Shown here: positions 39,501 through 51,400 of the stretch, one piece after another
How the letters are laid out: the number at the start of each line of letters is the position of its first letter
How positions within the stretch are numbered: position 1 is the stretch's first letter
Assembly (NCBI GenBank): GCA_964007475.1
Contig: OZ023275.1
Coordinates: 11,573,829-11,637,828, forward strand
Source: Hybos culiciformis
Taxonomy: Eukaryota; Arthropoda; Insecta; Diptera; Hybotidae
Direction: 5' to 3'
DNA: 64,000 nucleotides
The notes under the pieces: model-generated
Database searches by the model: none
What the model was told of the DNA's origin: nothing
What the model saw: only the letters and a program-made list of their open reading frames with translations
Position numbers and translations under genes: made by a program

Positions 39501-41267
39501 GGTAAATTCGTAAAAAAATCTGCATTTATAATTGGAAAATGATTTCCAGTTAAATCTCTGAAAATAAAAGAAATGGAAAAATTTAATACATCAGAATATT
39601 GAATAAATCGAAATAACGAATTATTGAAACTTTCAAGTAGACTTGGCTTCGGACACCTTAAATTTAATTATATTATATTAATCATATATTATATTTAATT
39701 ATATATTATTAATTATCCATCCACTCTCCTTTGTACGGAAACTATACAATCTTGTAGTACAAATTGATCTTAAAGCTTAACTTTAATATTATAAATCAAA
39801 TATTATAAAATAGCGGCAAGTCAACTTAATTCAGTTTGCCTTGTGTTCACAGATTTTATAGCAAAGTTTTTTTTAGAAATATTCATTTTCTATTTTTACA
39901 TTTCGACGTTGGCGGGAAGAAATGACCAACCAACAAAATCAAGTTTTTCCGATTATTATACACCTTTCTTAGTTTTCATTCATTTTGGGAAAATGCTGAA
40001 TATGAAATACGTGTGCAAATAGCTTAAAACACAATCGTTCAAGTGTGTACCTAAGTTCCTAAACTTTAAACTGTATTTGTCAGAAACTATAAAATTTTAT
40101 TTGGACATTTCTTCCTGCCAGCAGACGATTTATGTAGGTACTTTTTTTTCATCTCTTACATTCTTATGCGAAATTGTCAAACAATTTTTCACCATAGAAT
40201 TTGATTTAATCAAAAAAAAAATTTAAACTTACAGCATTTCAATATCATCATTGGGAAAATTATTTAATATTGTAGTAAAATTATGGAAACGGCATAAAAT
40301 TTGTCTTCCGCGACAAGAGCACGTAGTATTCAAATTCGTCCAATCTGTAAAAAATAAATAAATAAATTAAAATTCCTTTATTTTGTCACAAAAAAAAATT
40401 CAAAGGATAAATTTTCAAATAGTCAAAAAAAAAATCTAAAAGCAAATAGAAATTTGAAATAAAATTGACGAAAATATCGGTGACAATTTTTGTTAAAAAC
40501 AAAAATTTTAATTTAAAATTGTTTAAGTAAATAATAATAAATCAAGTTATACTTGTTTTCGTAGAAAAATTTTATTAAAAAAAGTAATTGGTGTAGTTAA
40601 AATAAATTATGAATTAAATTTATTTTTTAAAAAATAATTCTTTTAGAAATTTCAATATAGACTTAATCAAATTTAGATATTAATGTCCTCTATTTTTATC
40701 TCAAGAAATAATTTACCTAAAGTCATTATATTTTTAACGCTTAAAAAAGTTAATTGATCGATAGCATTCTGCCTCATTATTATATACATATACACTTACA
40801 ACATAATCCAACAGGAATGTCATCTGATCTTGCATACGGTTGTTTTCTAAACATTGAATCCCAGAATAAGGCATCATGTATTTGATCGTCACAGTCCCAT
40901 TCATCTGAACCATCTTCACAATCTTTTTCACCATTACAATTTAAATATTGCGCAACACATTTTCTAGTACGATTACATTCAAAATAACCAATTGGACAAG
41001 ATATAAAATTAATTACTCCACTGACATCAGTAGTTATTAAATCATCTTTATTGTCAAAAATTTCAGAATTTTTATTCAATAATAAATCATTATGATTAGT
41101 TATACTATTATTCTGTATGAAATCAATATTGTTCTTATTTGGCAACATACTATAAGACGAATGGCCTTTAACATAATAATAATAATAATACAAAAATATT
41201 GACATTAAAACACAAAATATTAATCCTGATAAAATATATAAATTGAATATATTATAGAGATTACAAG
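32967..41267 (-). CDS. Relaxin-receptor-type LDLa/LRR membrane protein (7 exons seen)
   Basis: Seven minus-strand exons (40,800-41,267; 40,233-40,344; 39,486-39,557; 36,892-36,963; 35,073-35,144; 34,331-34,403; 32,967-33,574) join in frame with GT-AG introns. The product has a hydrophobic N-terminal segment, one LDL-receptor class A module, a CxC cap, and then at least five LRRs. LRR exons are 72 nt with phase-2 introns, as in LGR and relaxin receptors. The order LDLa, linker, CSC cap, LRRs matches relaxin/INSL-type receptors (RXFP, insect LGR3/LGR4). No seven-helix domain follows: the last exon passes from LRR into a Lys- and Ser-rich tail. An extracellular binding role is inferred; ligand and pathway are not. 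Frame breaks in the last two exons leave it open whether this is an active gene, a pseudogene or a sequencing problem. Confidence 0.8.
34331..34403 (-). CDS. LRR gene exon: leucine-rich repeat 4, one base too long
   Basis: Donor GTAAGT and acceptor TTGCATCAG bound a 73-nt segment that should be 72 nt. It begins [16 protein letters not shown], then a T7 run (A7 at 34,357-34,363 on the plus strand) puts it out of frame into TAA. Past the run, one frame over, it reads NPLRNLKM, the expected end of the repeat. The repeat is otherwise well conserved, so the break is a single homopolymer indel. Confidence 0.75.
35073..35144 (-). CDS. LRR gene exon: leucine-rich repeat 3
   Basis: 72 nt, acceptor GTTTATTTTCAG and donor GTAAGT. 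It encodes [16 protein letters not shown] and then KNLEFLKE. Phase 2 on both sides, in frame with the neighbouring LRR exons. Confidence 0.84.
36892..36963 (-). CDS. LRR gene exon: leucine-rich repeat 2
   Basis: 72 nt, acceptor TTTCTTTTCAG and donor GTGAGT. It encodes [16 protein letters not shown] and then SPKNFLKI, a typical LRR with the conserved Asn. The long intron before it (about 2.5 kb) contains the duplicated segments at 38.1-38.5 kb. Confidence 0.85.
38072..38508. repeat. Intronic duplicated block B1-A1-B2
   Basis: Segment B, which starts ATTTTATTCACATCATAAAT and ends ATTTTAAAATACCACTTA, occurs at 38,072-38,157 and again at 38,440-38,508. B1 carries about 18 extra bases. The two flank segment A1 (38,161-38,442), which has a second copy in the next intron. 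Segment A contains a GC-richer core, TTTCGACGTTGGCGGGAAG. Confidence 0.9.
39486..39557 (-). CDS. LRR gene exon: leucine-rich repeat 1
   Basis: Exactly 72 nt, acceptor TTTTATTTTCAG and donor GTAAGT. It encodes one repeat, [20 protein letters not shown] followed by QVEV. The LxLxxN signature is present and the codons are split in phase 2 at both ends. Confidence 0.85.
39828..40102. repeat. Second copy of intronic segment A
   Basis: A nearly exact direct copy of 38,161-38,442, starting AATTCAGTTTGCCTTGTGTT and ending CAGAAACTATAAAATTTTAT, with one 8-bp deletion and few substitutions. It is followed by GGACATTTCTTCCTGCCAGC, which is an inverted, imperfect match to the GTTGGCGGGAAGAAATGACC inside segment A. 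Segment A may therefore be part of a mobile element with inverted ends. The copy lies in the intron between the N-cap and LRR 1 exons. Confidence 0.9.
40233..40344 (-). CDS. LRR gene exon: Cys-rich LRR N-cap
   Basis: The 112-nt exon has acceptor TTTTTTACAG and donor GTAAGT. Joined to the previous exon it reads [18 protein letters not shown], then [15 protein letters not shown], with the CxC...C pattern of an LRR N-terminal cap. It corresponds in position to the 'VQCLCQGLELDC' segment of vertebrate relaxin receptors. There are two possible N-glycosylation sites (NTT, NFT). It ends in phase 2, setting the phase used by all later introns. Confidence 0.83.
40800..41267 (-). CDS. LRR gene exon: membrane segment and LDLa module
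   Basis: The frame is open back to a TAA just beyond 41,295 and has no ATG there. The exon probably starts at the acceptor TTATTATTATTATAG|CT (first base 41,267) with an upstream exon not identified, or translation begins at the internal ATG 41,205-41,203. A hydrophobic stretch ([19 protein letters not shown]) followed by a short basic segment (VKGHSS) suggests a signal anchor. An Asn-rich linker leads to the LDLa module at 40,891-40,998, with six Cys in order and the acidic calcium site [11 protein letters not shown]. The exon ends ...GLC plus one base at the donor GTAAGT (40,799-40,794), phase 1. An overlapping minus frame at 40,734-40,934 is a shadow. Confidence 0.85.
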
Positions 41268-41295
41268 CTATAATAATAATAAAATGTCCAAACAA

Positions 41296-43463
41296 ATGTT
41301 CAATTTATTAAAAATCATTTCATTTTGAAAATGTCCTTACCAAAGTTTTTTTTTTTCTATTTTTAGCATATATACAAATGTTTTTGAGGCCTGATTAAAT
41401 TTAATGGTATATTTTATCAAGCATTGAAATCTTAATTTGTTTATCATAATATTTTAACAAAAAACAATTTAGAATTTTTGATATTTTGTAACATGATATA
41501 TATAATCGTTTAATTCATTTTTTTGTTCATCGGATGAACTTGATTCCTTGAAAAATGTATATATTCACGAATCGCTTATACTTATATTGTGCTTATAAAT
41601 TTGATTTCTACAAAAAGGTTGTATTGGAAATATGCTTAGGGTTTATTGTAAATTACTATTTGTATGAATTTTAAAATCTAAAACCAAAATATCAAAAATA
41701 TCCAAATATTTCGAGAATAGTTCAAATAACATATCTCTTAGTTCACTGTTACCCATTCCACTGTATATTCAATATTTCCAACAAAAATTACATGAAATTT
41801 AATAAATTCCTGTAGGTACAACTATTTTATGTTTTATTAAGTAAACCAGATTAATCCATGTAAAGAGAAAACATTCTGACGTGAAAAGATAAAATTAAAT
41901 GTCGAATTCAGAAAATGTGAAAAAAAAAAAATATTATAATTTTTGAAGAATTCATATCAATAGTTTTCAAAAACAAGTGTTCTGCAGAAAACTGATAAAA
42001 AAAATAATTGTTCTGATACTAGTTCCAAAGCAAATAAATCCAGAAAACAAATACATTTATAAACTAGTAACTGAACAAAGTAAATTATTAGGATCAAAAT
42101 GAGGACAATTATATTTATAGTTACCATAACCAGGGTAAACTATAATAAAAGTATTCAGTTTACTGAGTAGGATATTTATTAAAGAATTAAAACATTAAAT
42201 AACAATAACGAGTTTTCATGAAATTTACCTGAATTATTATTTTATTAAAACTCCGCTATGCATTTTGTGTTTTTATGATTAAATTTAAAAACTTGAGCAG
42301 AAATTTTTTATTTTTCCTGAACAAAAGATTTTCTTATTTTTCATCCTTTTCTGAAGTTATGTAAAAAAAAAAAAAAGAAGAAAATCGAAATAAAGATTTT
42401 TGTTAAATGATAAAAGAGGAATAAATTTACTTATTGTGTACACAACATTATCAATAATCTATTCATTTCCAATTTTATGACAAATTTAAGCCTTGTGTTA
42501 ATATGAAAAATGAACATACATAAGCTCTTTTTAATATGTGGTTTAATGCATACATCAAAAATATCACATTTTCAATTTTGTACAATAAGATGTAGTAAAA
42601 ATTTTTAATAATAATTTTTTTTTTCTCTCTGCCAAAAAAAAAGTAGAAAATTTGTTCAAATTTATACTTAAAATCAGCAAAGAAATAAAGTGGTTAGTAT
42701 ATATATCCAAATATTTTGTTCATCAATGTAGACAGAGTTGAATGTTTAATGTAAATAAATAAACAACAACACAGTTTTACACAATTGTTTTGAAGCATGT
42801 AAAACATTTGGAAAGTATGTTGTAAATACATTGTTGGGATATTAAGCTGTGAACAAACAGAAATTCTGATAGATTATGTGAAAACTATATGATGCAGAGT
42901 ATATGCATCATTTCGCTGCACTTAGCCGTAGTCGAAGTGAGACCACAAAAACAAATAATTAAAATATTATAAGCAAGAAAAGGATACTATTTTTTTTTGG
43001 TTAGAAAGTCCTAATTTTAAATTTATTCATGTAAATTAATGTCTACTCCATCTCTCAGATCAGAATTTGAAATAAGTTCACAAAAAATGAGACTTTTTAT
43101 TAATAAAATTTTTTCATTTTAGTAAATTCAATTATCTTGAATCAAAATGAAGAATAAATAAAAACTTTTTGATTTCTAAGGAAAAAAAAATCCTTTTGGT
43201 CTTAAATGAAACCTTTTTAACATAAAATGACAACTACATATTAACTTTTTTATACAAAAAAAAACCAAATATTTTTAGACATTTTATATTAAAGTTATAT
43301 AAAGTTATATAAAGTTATAGTCTATACCTAAAATTACAAGCTTACCACAAATCATTAATCCAATAAAATATAGAATTGCAAATTCATGTATAATTTTATT
43401 CACAATCATTATTTATGACAAATCAATTAATCACTGTCTAAATATTAATAGTTTTTAGTTATA
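41296..43463. other. Region upstream of the LRR gene
   Basis: Any 5' exon or promoter of the LRR gene should lie here or further right, but I could not identify one with confidence. A triple AAAGTTATATA repeat (about 43,291-43,320) and a GC-richer patch at about 42,885-42,945 are the only features seen. Confidence 0.4.
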
Positions 43464-43829
43464 GGCTTAGTATGCTGACACAAAAAAAGTAGTACGCTGT
43501 AAAATGAGATTTTTCATATAAATTTTTGCTGCTGAAAAATGTTTGAAAATTTTTTTTTTTAGTTTTTGGGTTTACGGGGTGATAAAAAATCTATTTTGCA
43601 GCTGCTTTTTTGCAAATATTTTTCTACCCAGGAAGATAAATGATTGCAAAAACTTGACATTACAAAAAAAAGTTTGTTTGATTTGTTTATTATTGGGTTA
43701 GAATAATAAAAAATTAATAAAAATAATCAGATGCTTGTGTCAAATAGTTGTCAAAATTTATCAAACATTTTTCAGATATTTTTCAGTGATATTTTTTGCA
43801 ACCTTTCTTTTTTCACAACGTACTAAGCC
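43464..43829. mobile_element. Candidate TIR element (MITE), 366 bp
   Basis: The left end GGCTTAGTATGCTG and the right end read inward, GGCTTAGTACGTTG, are imperfect inverted repeats, each followed by a purine-rich A run. TA lies next to the left end and one base off the right end, so a TA target duplication is possible but not exact. The body has no coding frame. Family not assigned. Confidence 0.5.
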
Positions 43830-44054
43830 GTAGATAAAAATATATTGTCCAAGTTTTTCGAACAATGATAGAAACTTTTCATTTTAAAACAAACATTCTG
43901 AAATTGAAAATAATTATTTTATGATAATGTACACATTATGTATTTAAACATAATTATTTTTAATTTACTTTGCTTGCAGCGTCCCTTAGCCAATGATTAT
44001 TATTATTGATATTTATGTATATAATTATTATTGTTATTTTTGTAACGACACTAT

Positions 44055-44140
44055 CGATTGTGTAATAGTCAAATGAGAGCGCTTTTAACATATCGATGTT
44101 TCTCGTACCGTCATGGTGTAGTTCGATTCCCACCTCGGAT
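44055..44140 (+). other. tRNA-like relic with a near-consensus B box
   Basis: AGTTCGATTCC at 44,120-44,130 differs by one base from the Pol III B box. Upstream, AATGAGAGCGC and a TTTTAACATATCG stretch are placed like a D arm and anticodon region. No acceptor stem can be drawn, so this is at best a decayed tRNA or SINE head. Confidence 0.3.
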
Positions 44141-44670
44141 TGCAATTTGTGTCAGTTTCGAAATCTACTCGAATTAAAAATAACTATTTGTGTGTTTATA
44201 AAATGAAATTGCATAATAAGGATATAATCTAAAACTAAATTGATTATCTTTATTATTGATAGGATATTTGGACTTTAGATAATTTTAGTTGGAATGCTGT
44301 AATAATATCTTTATACGTGATAAGTAAATGTATGTAATTAAGATTTAGTTGGAATATTAAATAAATCATAAAATAATGTATACTTAATTATTGTAATTTT
44401 GTAATCTAAGAAAATTCATAATTTAGAAGAAAATTATGAATTATATATAAAGTTTCCTGCATTAAAAAAATAATAATTTTAACAAAATAATAAAGCATAC
44501 AAAAAACAAAATAGAAAGAGATCAGATATAAGATCTGGTACAGACTGATATAAGTATATATAATACGCAGGCCTGGCAGACAGAAAATGAAAAAGGTAAG
44601 ATCACAAATTAATTGCCCCACGGGGATTACATATTGTTAGGTGTTCTCAGTAACTACAAAACTCAAACAA

Positions 44671-44725
44671 AGTAGTTCATCTTGACAAAGTACTTCACCT
44701 TGACATAAAGTACTTCATCTTGACA
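44671..44725. repeat. Short imperfect tandem repeat
   Basis: About three units of AAAGTACTTCATCTTGACAT with small differences (one has CACC for CATC), and a related AAAGTAGTTCATCTTGAC just before. It is GC-richer than the flanks. Confidence 0.75.
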
Positions 44726-44898
44726 TCTTGACGATGACATGGTGACTAAATAGCGCTACTTTAAAAAAGAAAACCTAGTTGCAAATATAAATATCAGATG
44801 ACTCGTTAGAGATTACTAGGCCGATCGGATAAGATAATACAAACGGCCAACAGATCTAGATACCAGGAGAGTCGAAAAAGCCCTCTGTAACCTTAGAT

Positions 44899-45402
44899 CG
44901 TCGATTTGTAACCTTTGGCTCATGAGCCGCATGCGGCTCATTTGATTTTTATCTGCGGCTCACATCAATGTTTTGATTTACGTAATATGTGGCTCTTTTT
45001 TGTACGAAAAGAACTTTTGTTTTGCTTTAATTTTTAAAAAATGTTTATTAGCGGGCAATGATTTGTTTGTTTTGCAAGAAGAGGTAATAAATATAAACTT
45101 AGAACATCAACTCAGGATTTCAACAACAAAAATTGCACCTGATTTGAATAAATTGAGCCAAAGCAAAAACAATCAAATTTCTCATTAACTTTTATTTAAT
45201 TTTTTATTTTTTGTAGATTTATTTTATATTTTGTTATGTTTTTTGTTGTAATTTTTAAATTAAATTACTAGTACAAATTCTGAATTAAATCAAAACCAAT
45301 AAACCGTTATTATTTTATCCATTCGTTTTTTTATATGTGGCTCATGCCGAGGTACGAAATTTATTCAGTGGCTCTGGCACGCAATTGAGTTGCACATGCC
45401 TG
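44899..45402 (+). mobile_element. Non-autonomous hAT element with transposase C-terminus
   Basis: A perfect 8-bp duplication, CCTTAGAT, flanks the element at 44,891-44,898 and 45,403-45,410. The left end CGTCGATTTGTAACC and the right end read inward, CAGGCATGTGCAACT, are imperfect inverted repeats. Just inside each end are TGGCTCATGAGCCGC and GTGGCTC motifs, the 'GTGGCTC...GAGCC' signature of many hAT families, also seen in the element at 58,573. The body is AT-rich and retains the final codons of a transposase (45,099-45,188). It is an internal-deletion derivative, with its perfect target duplication intact. Confidence 0.9.
45099..45188 (+). pseudogene. C-terminal remnant of an hAT transposase
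   Basis: The last 29 codons before TAA read LEHQLRISTTKIAPD and then LNKLSQSKNNQISH. 'LRISxxxxxPxxxxLxxxxQxxxSH' ending exactly at a stop is the C-terminal tail of SCAND3/ZBED5-type hAT transposases. The frame upstream is open but low in complexity and resembles no transposase, so only the tail survives next to the 3' end. No catalytic residues remain. Confidence 0.75.
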
Positions 45403-45410
45403 CCTTAGAT

Positions 45411-48400
45411 GATAGGTACACTAATAAATTTAAAAAAAAAGATAAAATTTTGAATTTACATTAAAATTTCTCATGAAAAATTTTTGAATCACTAAATTTT
45501 ACCCTGAACCTAAAAATAATTGAAATGAAAATTTAAACTGACTATATTAAATTTCAAGGGTTTTCTTATAAACCTAATTTATTAATATAATAACGAATAT
45601 GAAAATACAAGAAAGAATATGTATACTTAGTTGTTGTTAGCAACTCAATAGAAAACATTTGATAATAATTGGTTTGTGGGTTGATACATTTGGTTAGGTC
45701 AGTTATGAAAATTAATAATAAATAAAAGCAATCTAAAATTCTGAAATATAACTTTTTTATAATTTTACTATCATTTATGTTGTATAAGTTGTAAACAACA
45801 TATACACGCACAACTGTACTTCAAATAGTTGTTTACATAATTTATTGTTTTTATAGGACTCATTGTTTTTATGGGCTACTAAAATCTTCAAATTTTGGTT
45901 TCCTTCTTATATCAAGAATTTAATAACATTTGCAATTAAATTAAATTAAATTTAATAAAAAAAATATTTGTTTTGGATCTTGAAACTAGAACATAATACA
46001 GTCTGATTACAAAAAAAAAACAAAAAAACATAATTCTGGAGTATTTCAGCTTCTCCTGGAGTGTATAGGATAACAAACCTAAAAACTCATTAAAGAAAAC
46101 AGCAGACAGATGTGACCACAACTAAAGAAACACAAGATTATGAAATTCTTGTACTGAGCAAAAATGTGGTATAAAAAAGTATATAGTTTGAAAAGAGGTG
46201 AAGATTATGTTGATATTAATGTATAGAAAATAATGTTTTCATTTCAGATATTCGAGAAGTAATCAAAATGTTAATTTTTTCAGTTCTAGAGATTTCTTAT
46301 CTATCAAGACAAATTTAAATTATTTTTATTTTTACTGTTTTCGTTTCAAAATATTTTCGGTTTCGAGCCCACACCGTGATACCAACCACAAAGATAATAT
46401 TTAAATCAAAAATAAAAATTAAAAATCATTTCCCCGCCCATACAACTATTATGATTTGAACGAAACTATAGTATATTTTGTACTTGAATATAAGACAATT
46501 TCGATGTAAACAAAAAATTATTATTCCAAGATACACCAATATTGAATATTCCCACAATCAAATTCTTATTCAATAAAAATAACTTTTTTTCTAGCTTTTC
46601 TTTTATCTTTTGCTAAATATTTAGCCTTTTTATTTTATACATATTTTATTTTCCCAAAATTTTCATTAATTTTAATTAAATTTCACAATTATACATACTT
46701 TTTTATTTGTTTTGATATTTTTTTATTGCCATTAAGAATCAGATGTGAAAAACCGTATCTTTAAATAAAAAATTATAATTCCTATTCCCGCCAATTAAAA
46801 TTGTCTAACATGAAATGACGAAAATGAATTAAATAAATTTAAGAGTAAGTAGATTAATTATAATTTGATTATAAATAGAAAATTTAAAAACATATATATA
46901 TAAGTCCTACATCATACTATCAGAAATAATTATGAATTGATATTGCAAATGTTATAAAGAATTAATTTTGATTTTGACATAAAAGGGAATTTTTTTTTTT
47001 TGTTAATAATATTCTTATAATTATTGTCAAAGAAAAACAATTATGAAATTCAAATAAAAAAGGATAATTTATTTTTTTTCTTCTATTTGAATGATGTACG
47101 TATGTTAAAATTGAAGTTGAAGGAATGATATTTTTAATAATTGAACTTTACAAAAGTTAGTTAGTCATAAAATTAAAATTATATAAAAAAATTGTATATG
47201 ATACTTGAAAAGCTTGTTGAAATTAATGATATTAAATTCAAACATTTCAATTGAATATTCTAAAATATCCATCTTTTTTTAGATTTTAATTAAAAATGAG
47301 CAATTAAATTTTCATATCTCGTACTACACTATTTATTATTATCACATAAGGTTTAAATTTTTTTATTTGATTGATTGGAGGCAATTAGTTTACTCAATAA
47401 TCATAACAAAAAATATTTATCACATTTTAACTAGAATAATCATCAAAATTGGTTTGTATATGGTCAAATTGAATACGAATCTGAGATTCACTAATTCCTA
47501 TATATTGGAACTAATATTTAATTTAAATGCTAATCCCATAGCTTAGGTTATTATTAAGGATTTTTCAACCAGCATCAACATTATGGAAAATATACACATG
47601 TGTAAATTATATCTATATATAAATTATACATATATATTTTAATAGCTTTTTCTAATATGATATGATCTAAAGAAATTTTCTTTCCTAAAAATTCTAATTT
47701 ATTTATTTTTGTTACGCCTAATTTTTTTTTTCTTTTTTCATAAAAAAGAATTATACTTTTTTTATTTTTATTACACTTTTAATATATTATTTTGTTTTAT
47801 TTTTATTAAAATTTGATGAAAACTTAAGAAACTTTTTGTTCAATTTTTTTTAATGTATGTACTTGAAATTACAAGTCATAAATTAACTTTAACTTCCTAA
47901 AAATAAAAAGTACACAACTTTTTACTTAGGTAATTTTTTGTGAAGGTCAATGATCGACATTGGCGAAAATTGGACATATCAACGAAGTTTTTTTTTTTTT
48001 GAATTTCCCGAAACATGCACTTAAAAAGACCATAGTCTTTTCAAAACTCTTTTTGGCACAAAATATTTTATTTCAAGTGTGCTGAGATAAACAGTTTCCC
48101 ATTAAATTACTGAAAACTTATGGCAACCATAATAAAAATTTTATTTAATTTTGTTTAAAATTATTTCACACTATTAGAGTCGTTTTAATGTTATTATATG
48201 TTAAACAATTCTATTTTTAATACTATTAATAATGACAGCAGTGTAAATAATTATTGTAAAATAATTATATTTAACAGATGTTATTCTTTATTTTTGTTTT
48301 TTTTTTTCGTATTTTATTTGTCATTTTCACAAGAATATTACAAAAATTAATATTCTGTTTATTTCATTTCCATTCATTCATTCATATTTATTTCTTTTTA

Positions 48401-51400
48401 AACAATAATTATTTTATAAACTTCATTTAGAATTTTTCCAATAATTACATTTTTTATTTTGTTTATTTTTTTTTTCATATAATTATTTTCATCATTTTAT
48501 TGTTTTGATGAAATAATGAACGATTTTAAATTTCAAATTTAAAAAGTTAAATATCATAAATTATATTTTTTATTTTCTTACATTAATTTTGAATCCTACT
48601 CTAGGAAGTTCTTATAGTGAACTAACATTGAAAATTATGCTGGAAAATATATTTCTTAATTTTGTTGAAACTGTTATACAATGAAAATTTATTGTGATGA
48701 AAAAATGTTGCAACAATTTTTAACTTATTTTTGTTTATAAACTTATTGCAAGAATTTTTGTTTATAAACTTGTTGCCAAGAATTTTATTTTTTTTCTACT
48801 TTAGATAATGTTATTGATAATGTTGAATTTTCGTATTTTTATTTTCATTCATTATAAATTTTCATTCATTATTATACACTTTAAGAATTCATATAGTAGT
48901 GTTATATAAGGTTTATACTAATATTGACTTTCCGTGACATCAAAAATATATAAATATAGTTGGATTCTTTTTGATAAGGGTTATAAAGGAAAATTTAAAA
49001 AATTTTACCGAAATCAATTGCATGGAAGAAAGCTAAAAGGTTATTTAATAAAAATTATAAAATATTAAAGCAAAGTTATGTTTGATTATATTCTTAAAAA
49101 TTTATGGTACGAAAAAAAAAGGAAAATTCATTTCGGTCAACCCAATATAGTTTGTTTAAAAAATAAACAAAAAAAAAACAAAATTTCAATAAACAAACAA
49201 TAAATTTATTTCTCCTATGATTTTACAATTTTCCTAGGTACTGGGAGGAAAATAAATTTTCCGGAAAATATACAAAAAAAATTTATTACACCTGCTGCTG
49301 TTTTATGTAAGATAAGCACATTTACAAAATAAAATTGAAGTAAATTATATTTATTATGTCTTCTTATGTTCTAGAGTTTTCATATATATTTCTTTTATTG
49401 ATTGAAGAAAAAAAAAAGAAAAGGGGATCTAGAACTGGTAATTGAATCTTAAATATTCTTTTAACTTTTTATTTATTTATTTTTTTATTTTGTACCGAAT
49501 TCAAATTTACTTAAATGCATATTCTTAAGTATTCCAGGAAAATTGTAATCAATTTTATTGAAACTTTATTAATATTATTCAACAAAATAAAAGTATACAT
49601 TCATTAAGCCGAAGCCTTTCAAATTTTTCACTGAGTTTATATGAACAAATTTGTTTAACAACACAATATTTTTCTTTCATAGTCACGCGAATAAAGATAC
49701 CTAGTTAGCTATGTATTTCTTTGAGTTATTTATAATGTCCTTCCTTGAATATTTAAAATTTTTGTAACATATCATTGCTAAATTAATTGGTTTACATAAT
49801 TATACATAATATATTTTCTTATTATATTAATTTATATATTCCTGTGAACTTATCTACGAATTTTTAATTTATCAATATATTTATATTAAGAAAACTATAA
49901 AATTATAAATAAACAAAAAACCATGTTAAAATATGTAATTTCAATTTCACTTATTTTATTTATATGAAAAAGATTAGGAGATTAGTCTACCCTTAATTAT
50001 TATAGTATTTATTTCAGCCTTGAATTAATGTGACAAATATTTATATACTTATATAACTTTTGTATTATATTAATTAGTTAGAAAAATAAAATTATATCAA
50101 CAGATATATATATCTAGTGAACCATTATTTTCAATGATAACGTAAATATTTCCCAGAAAACGATAATTCAATAAGTTCAATGTATTGGAAAAAAATTAAT
50201 GATAAAATTTTGTCATCAAAGAATTTTAAAATCTTAAATATCTTTCACAGAATTCATGATTTAAAAAGAATTAAAGGAATAAAAAACATTTTTTTTTATA
50301 AAGTTAGGTTAGGTAACTTGTTAATGTCAGGTTGAAGCAAGCGGATGATTTTTGTGCGTGTCTTTTTTAACTTATTTTTAACACAATATAAGAAAGTTAT
50401 AATTTTCGTATATATTTTGAACCAAATATTAAATCACATTTTTCAGACAAACACTCTCTTACCTTTCGAAAACTTTTTTTCTCTAAAAGTTCAAAATTTT
50501 TAAATTTTCAATTTCATTTCCTTGAAAAATTTATCTTTTCAACAAAACATAATCTCAAATGCTTTCAGCAGAAGAAAGAAAAAGATGTTATGTAAATTTG
50601 GTTACAAGTAGGTACTTTATTTTAATCGTGTTTTATTTTAAAGAACAAAATGTTATAAAAGGGCGAATGTTACACATTTATTAGAACTTATCAGAATTGT
50701 TTTCGTTTCAGGTTGTTTAATTTTATTTAATTTATATTTCAAAAAAAATAAAATTTTAAGTTCACAATTGAACTTGAAAAATATTTTCAATACTTTCAAT
50801 ATTCTTGGGAAAAAAAAATTGGTTTTGTTAGTGAAATGTCTACCGTAATTTCTAGAAAATTTACCATTTCTACGTTTTTAGAATTTAAATATCAATAAAA
50901 TAAAAAAAAATTAATTGTATTTGAAACAAACCTTTTGAAAAAAGTTATAAAACTTTTATTTTATGATGAGGGTTAAAAATGGTTAATATAGTTGTATATA
51001 TACACACAACTTATTTTTTGCATAAGTTAATACAAAATATATACAACTTATTATTATTATTAGTTTTTTTATTGGCTTTAGAATCTTGAAGCTTTTCACA
51101 TAGCTTTAATATCTTATTATCTGTCAGTATCTTGGAAATCTGAAGAAAATGGAGACCTAAAGTAAACATAGGAAAACTTCACTGAGTACGTCGTCATTTA
51201 ACAGAATATAATGAAGAAGATATTGAAAAACTCTATGTTCCCAATAGGAATAAAGAAATAAATAGTTATTAAAGAAAATGATGCAAAACTGGTATTTTTT
51301 TCATGACAGTAATTGATGACGATCAAACTGAAGTTTAGGTTAGTTAAAATAAAGAATTTTAAAAAATACAATTTTTCCCTTTCAAACAGTTAATGATACA

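Noticed and set aside
38161..40102. LTR retrotransposon with segment A as the two LTRs
   Set aside because: The two A copies are about 1.4 kb apart with an LRR exon between them and no gag/pol, primer-binding site or TG...CA ends.
40734..40934. 66-codon minus-strand frame overlapping the LDLa exon
   Set aside because: Out-of-frame shadow of the LDLa exon; the other frame has the six-Cys module and good splice sites.
50306..50320. TTAGG-like telomere repeat
   Set aside because: Only two units (GTTAGGTTAGGT), with no array around them; expected by chance.
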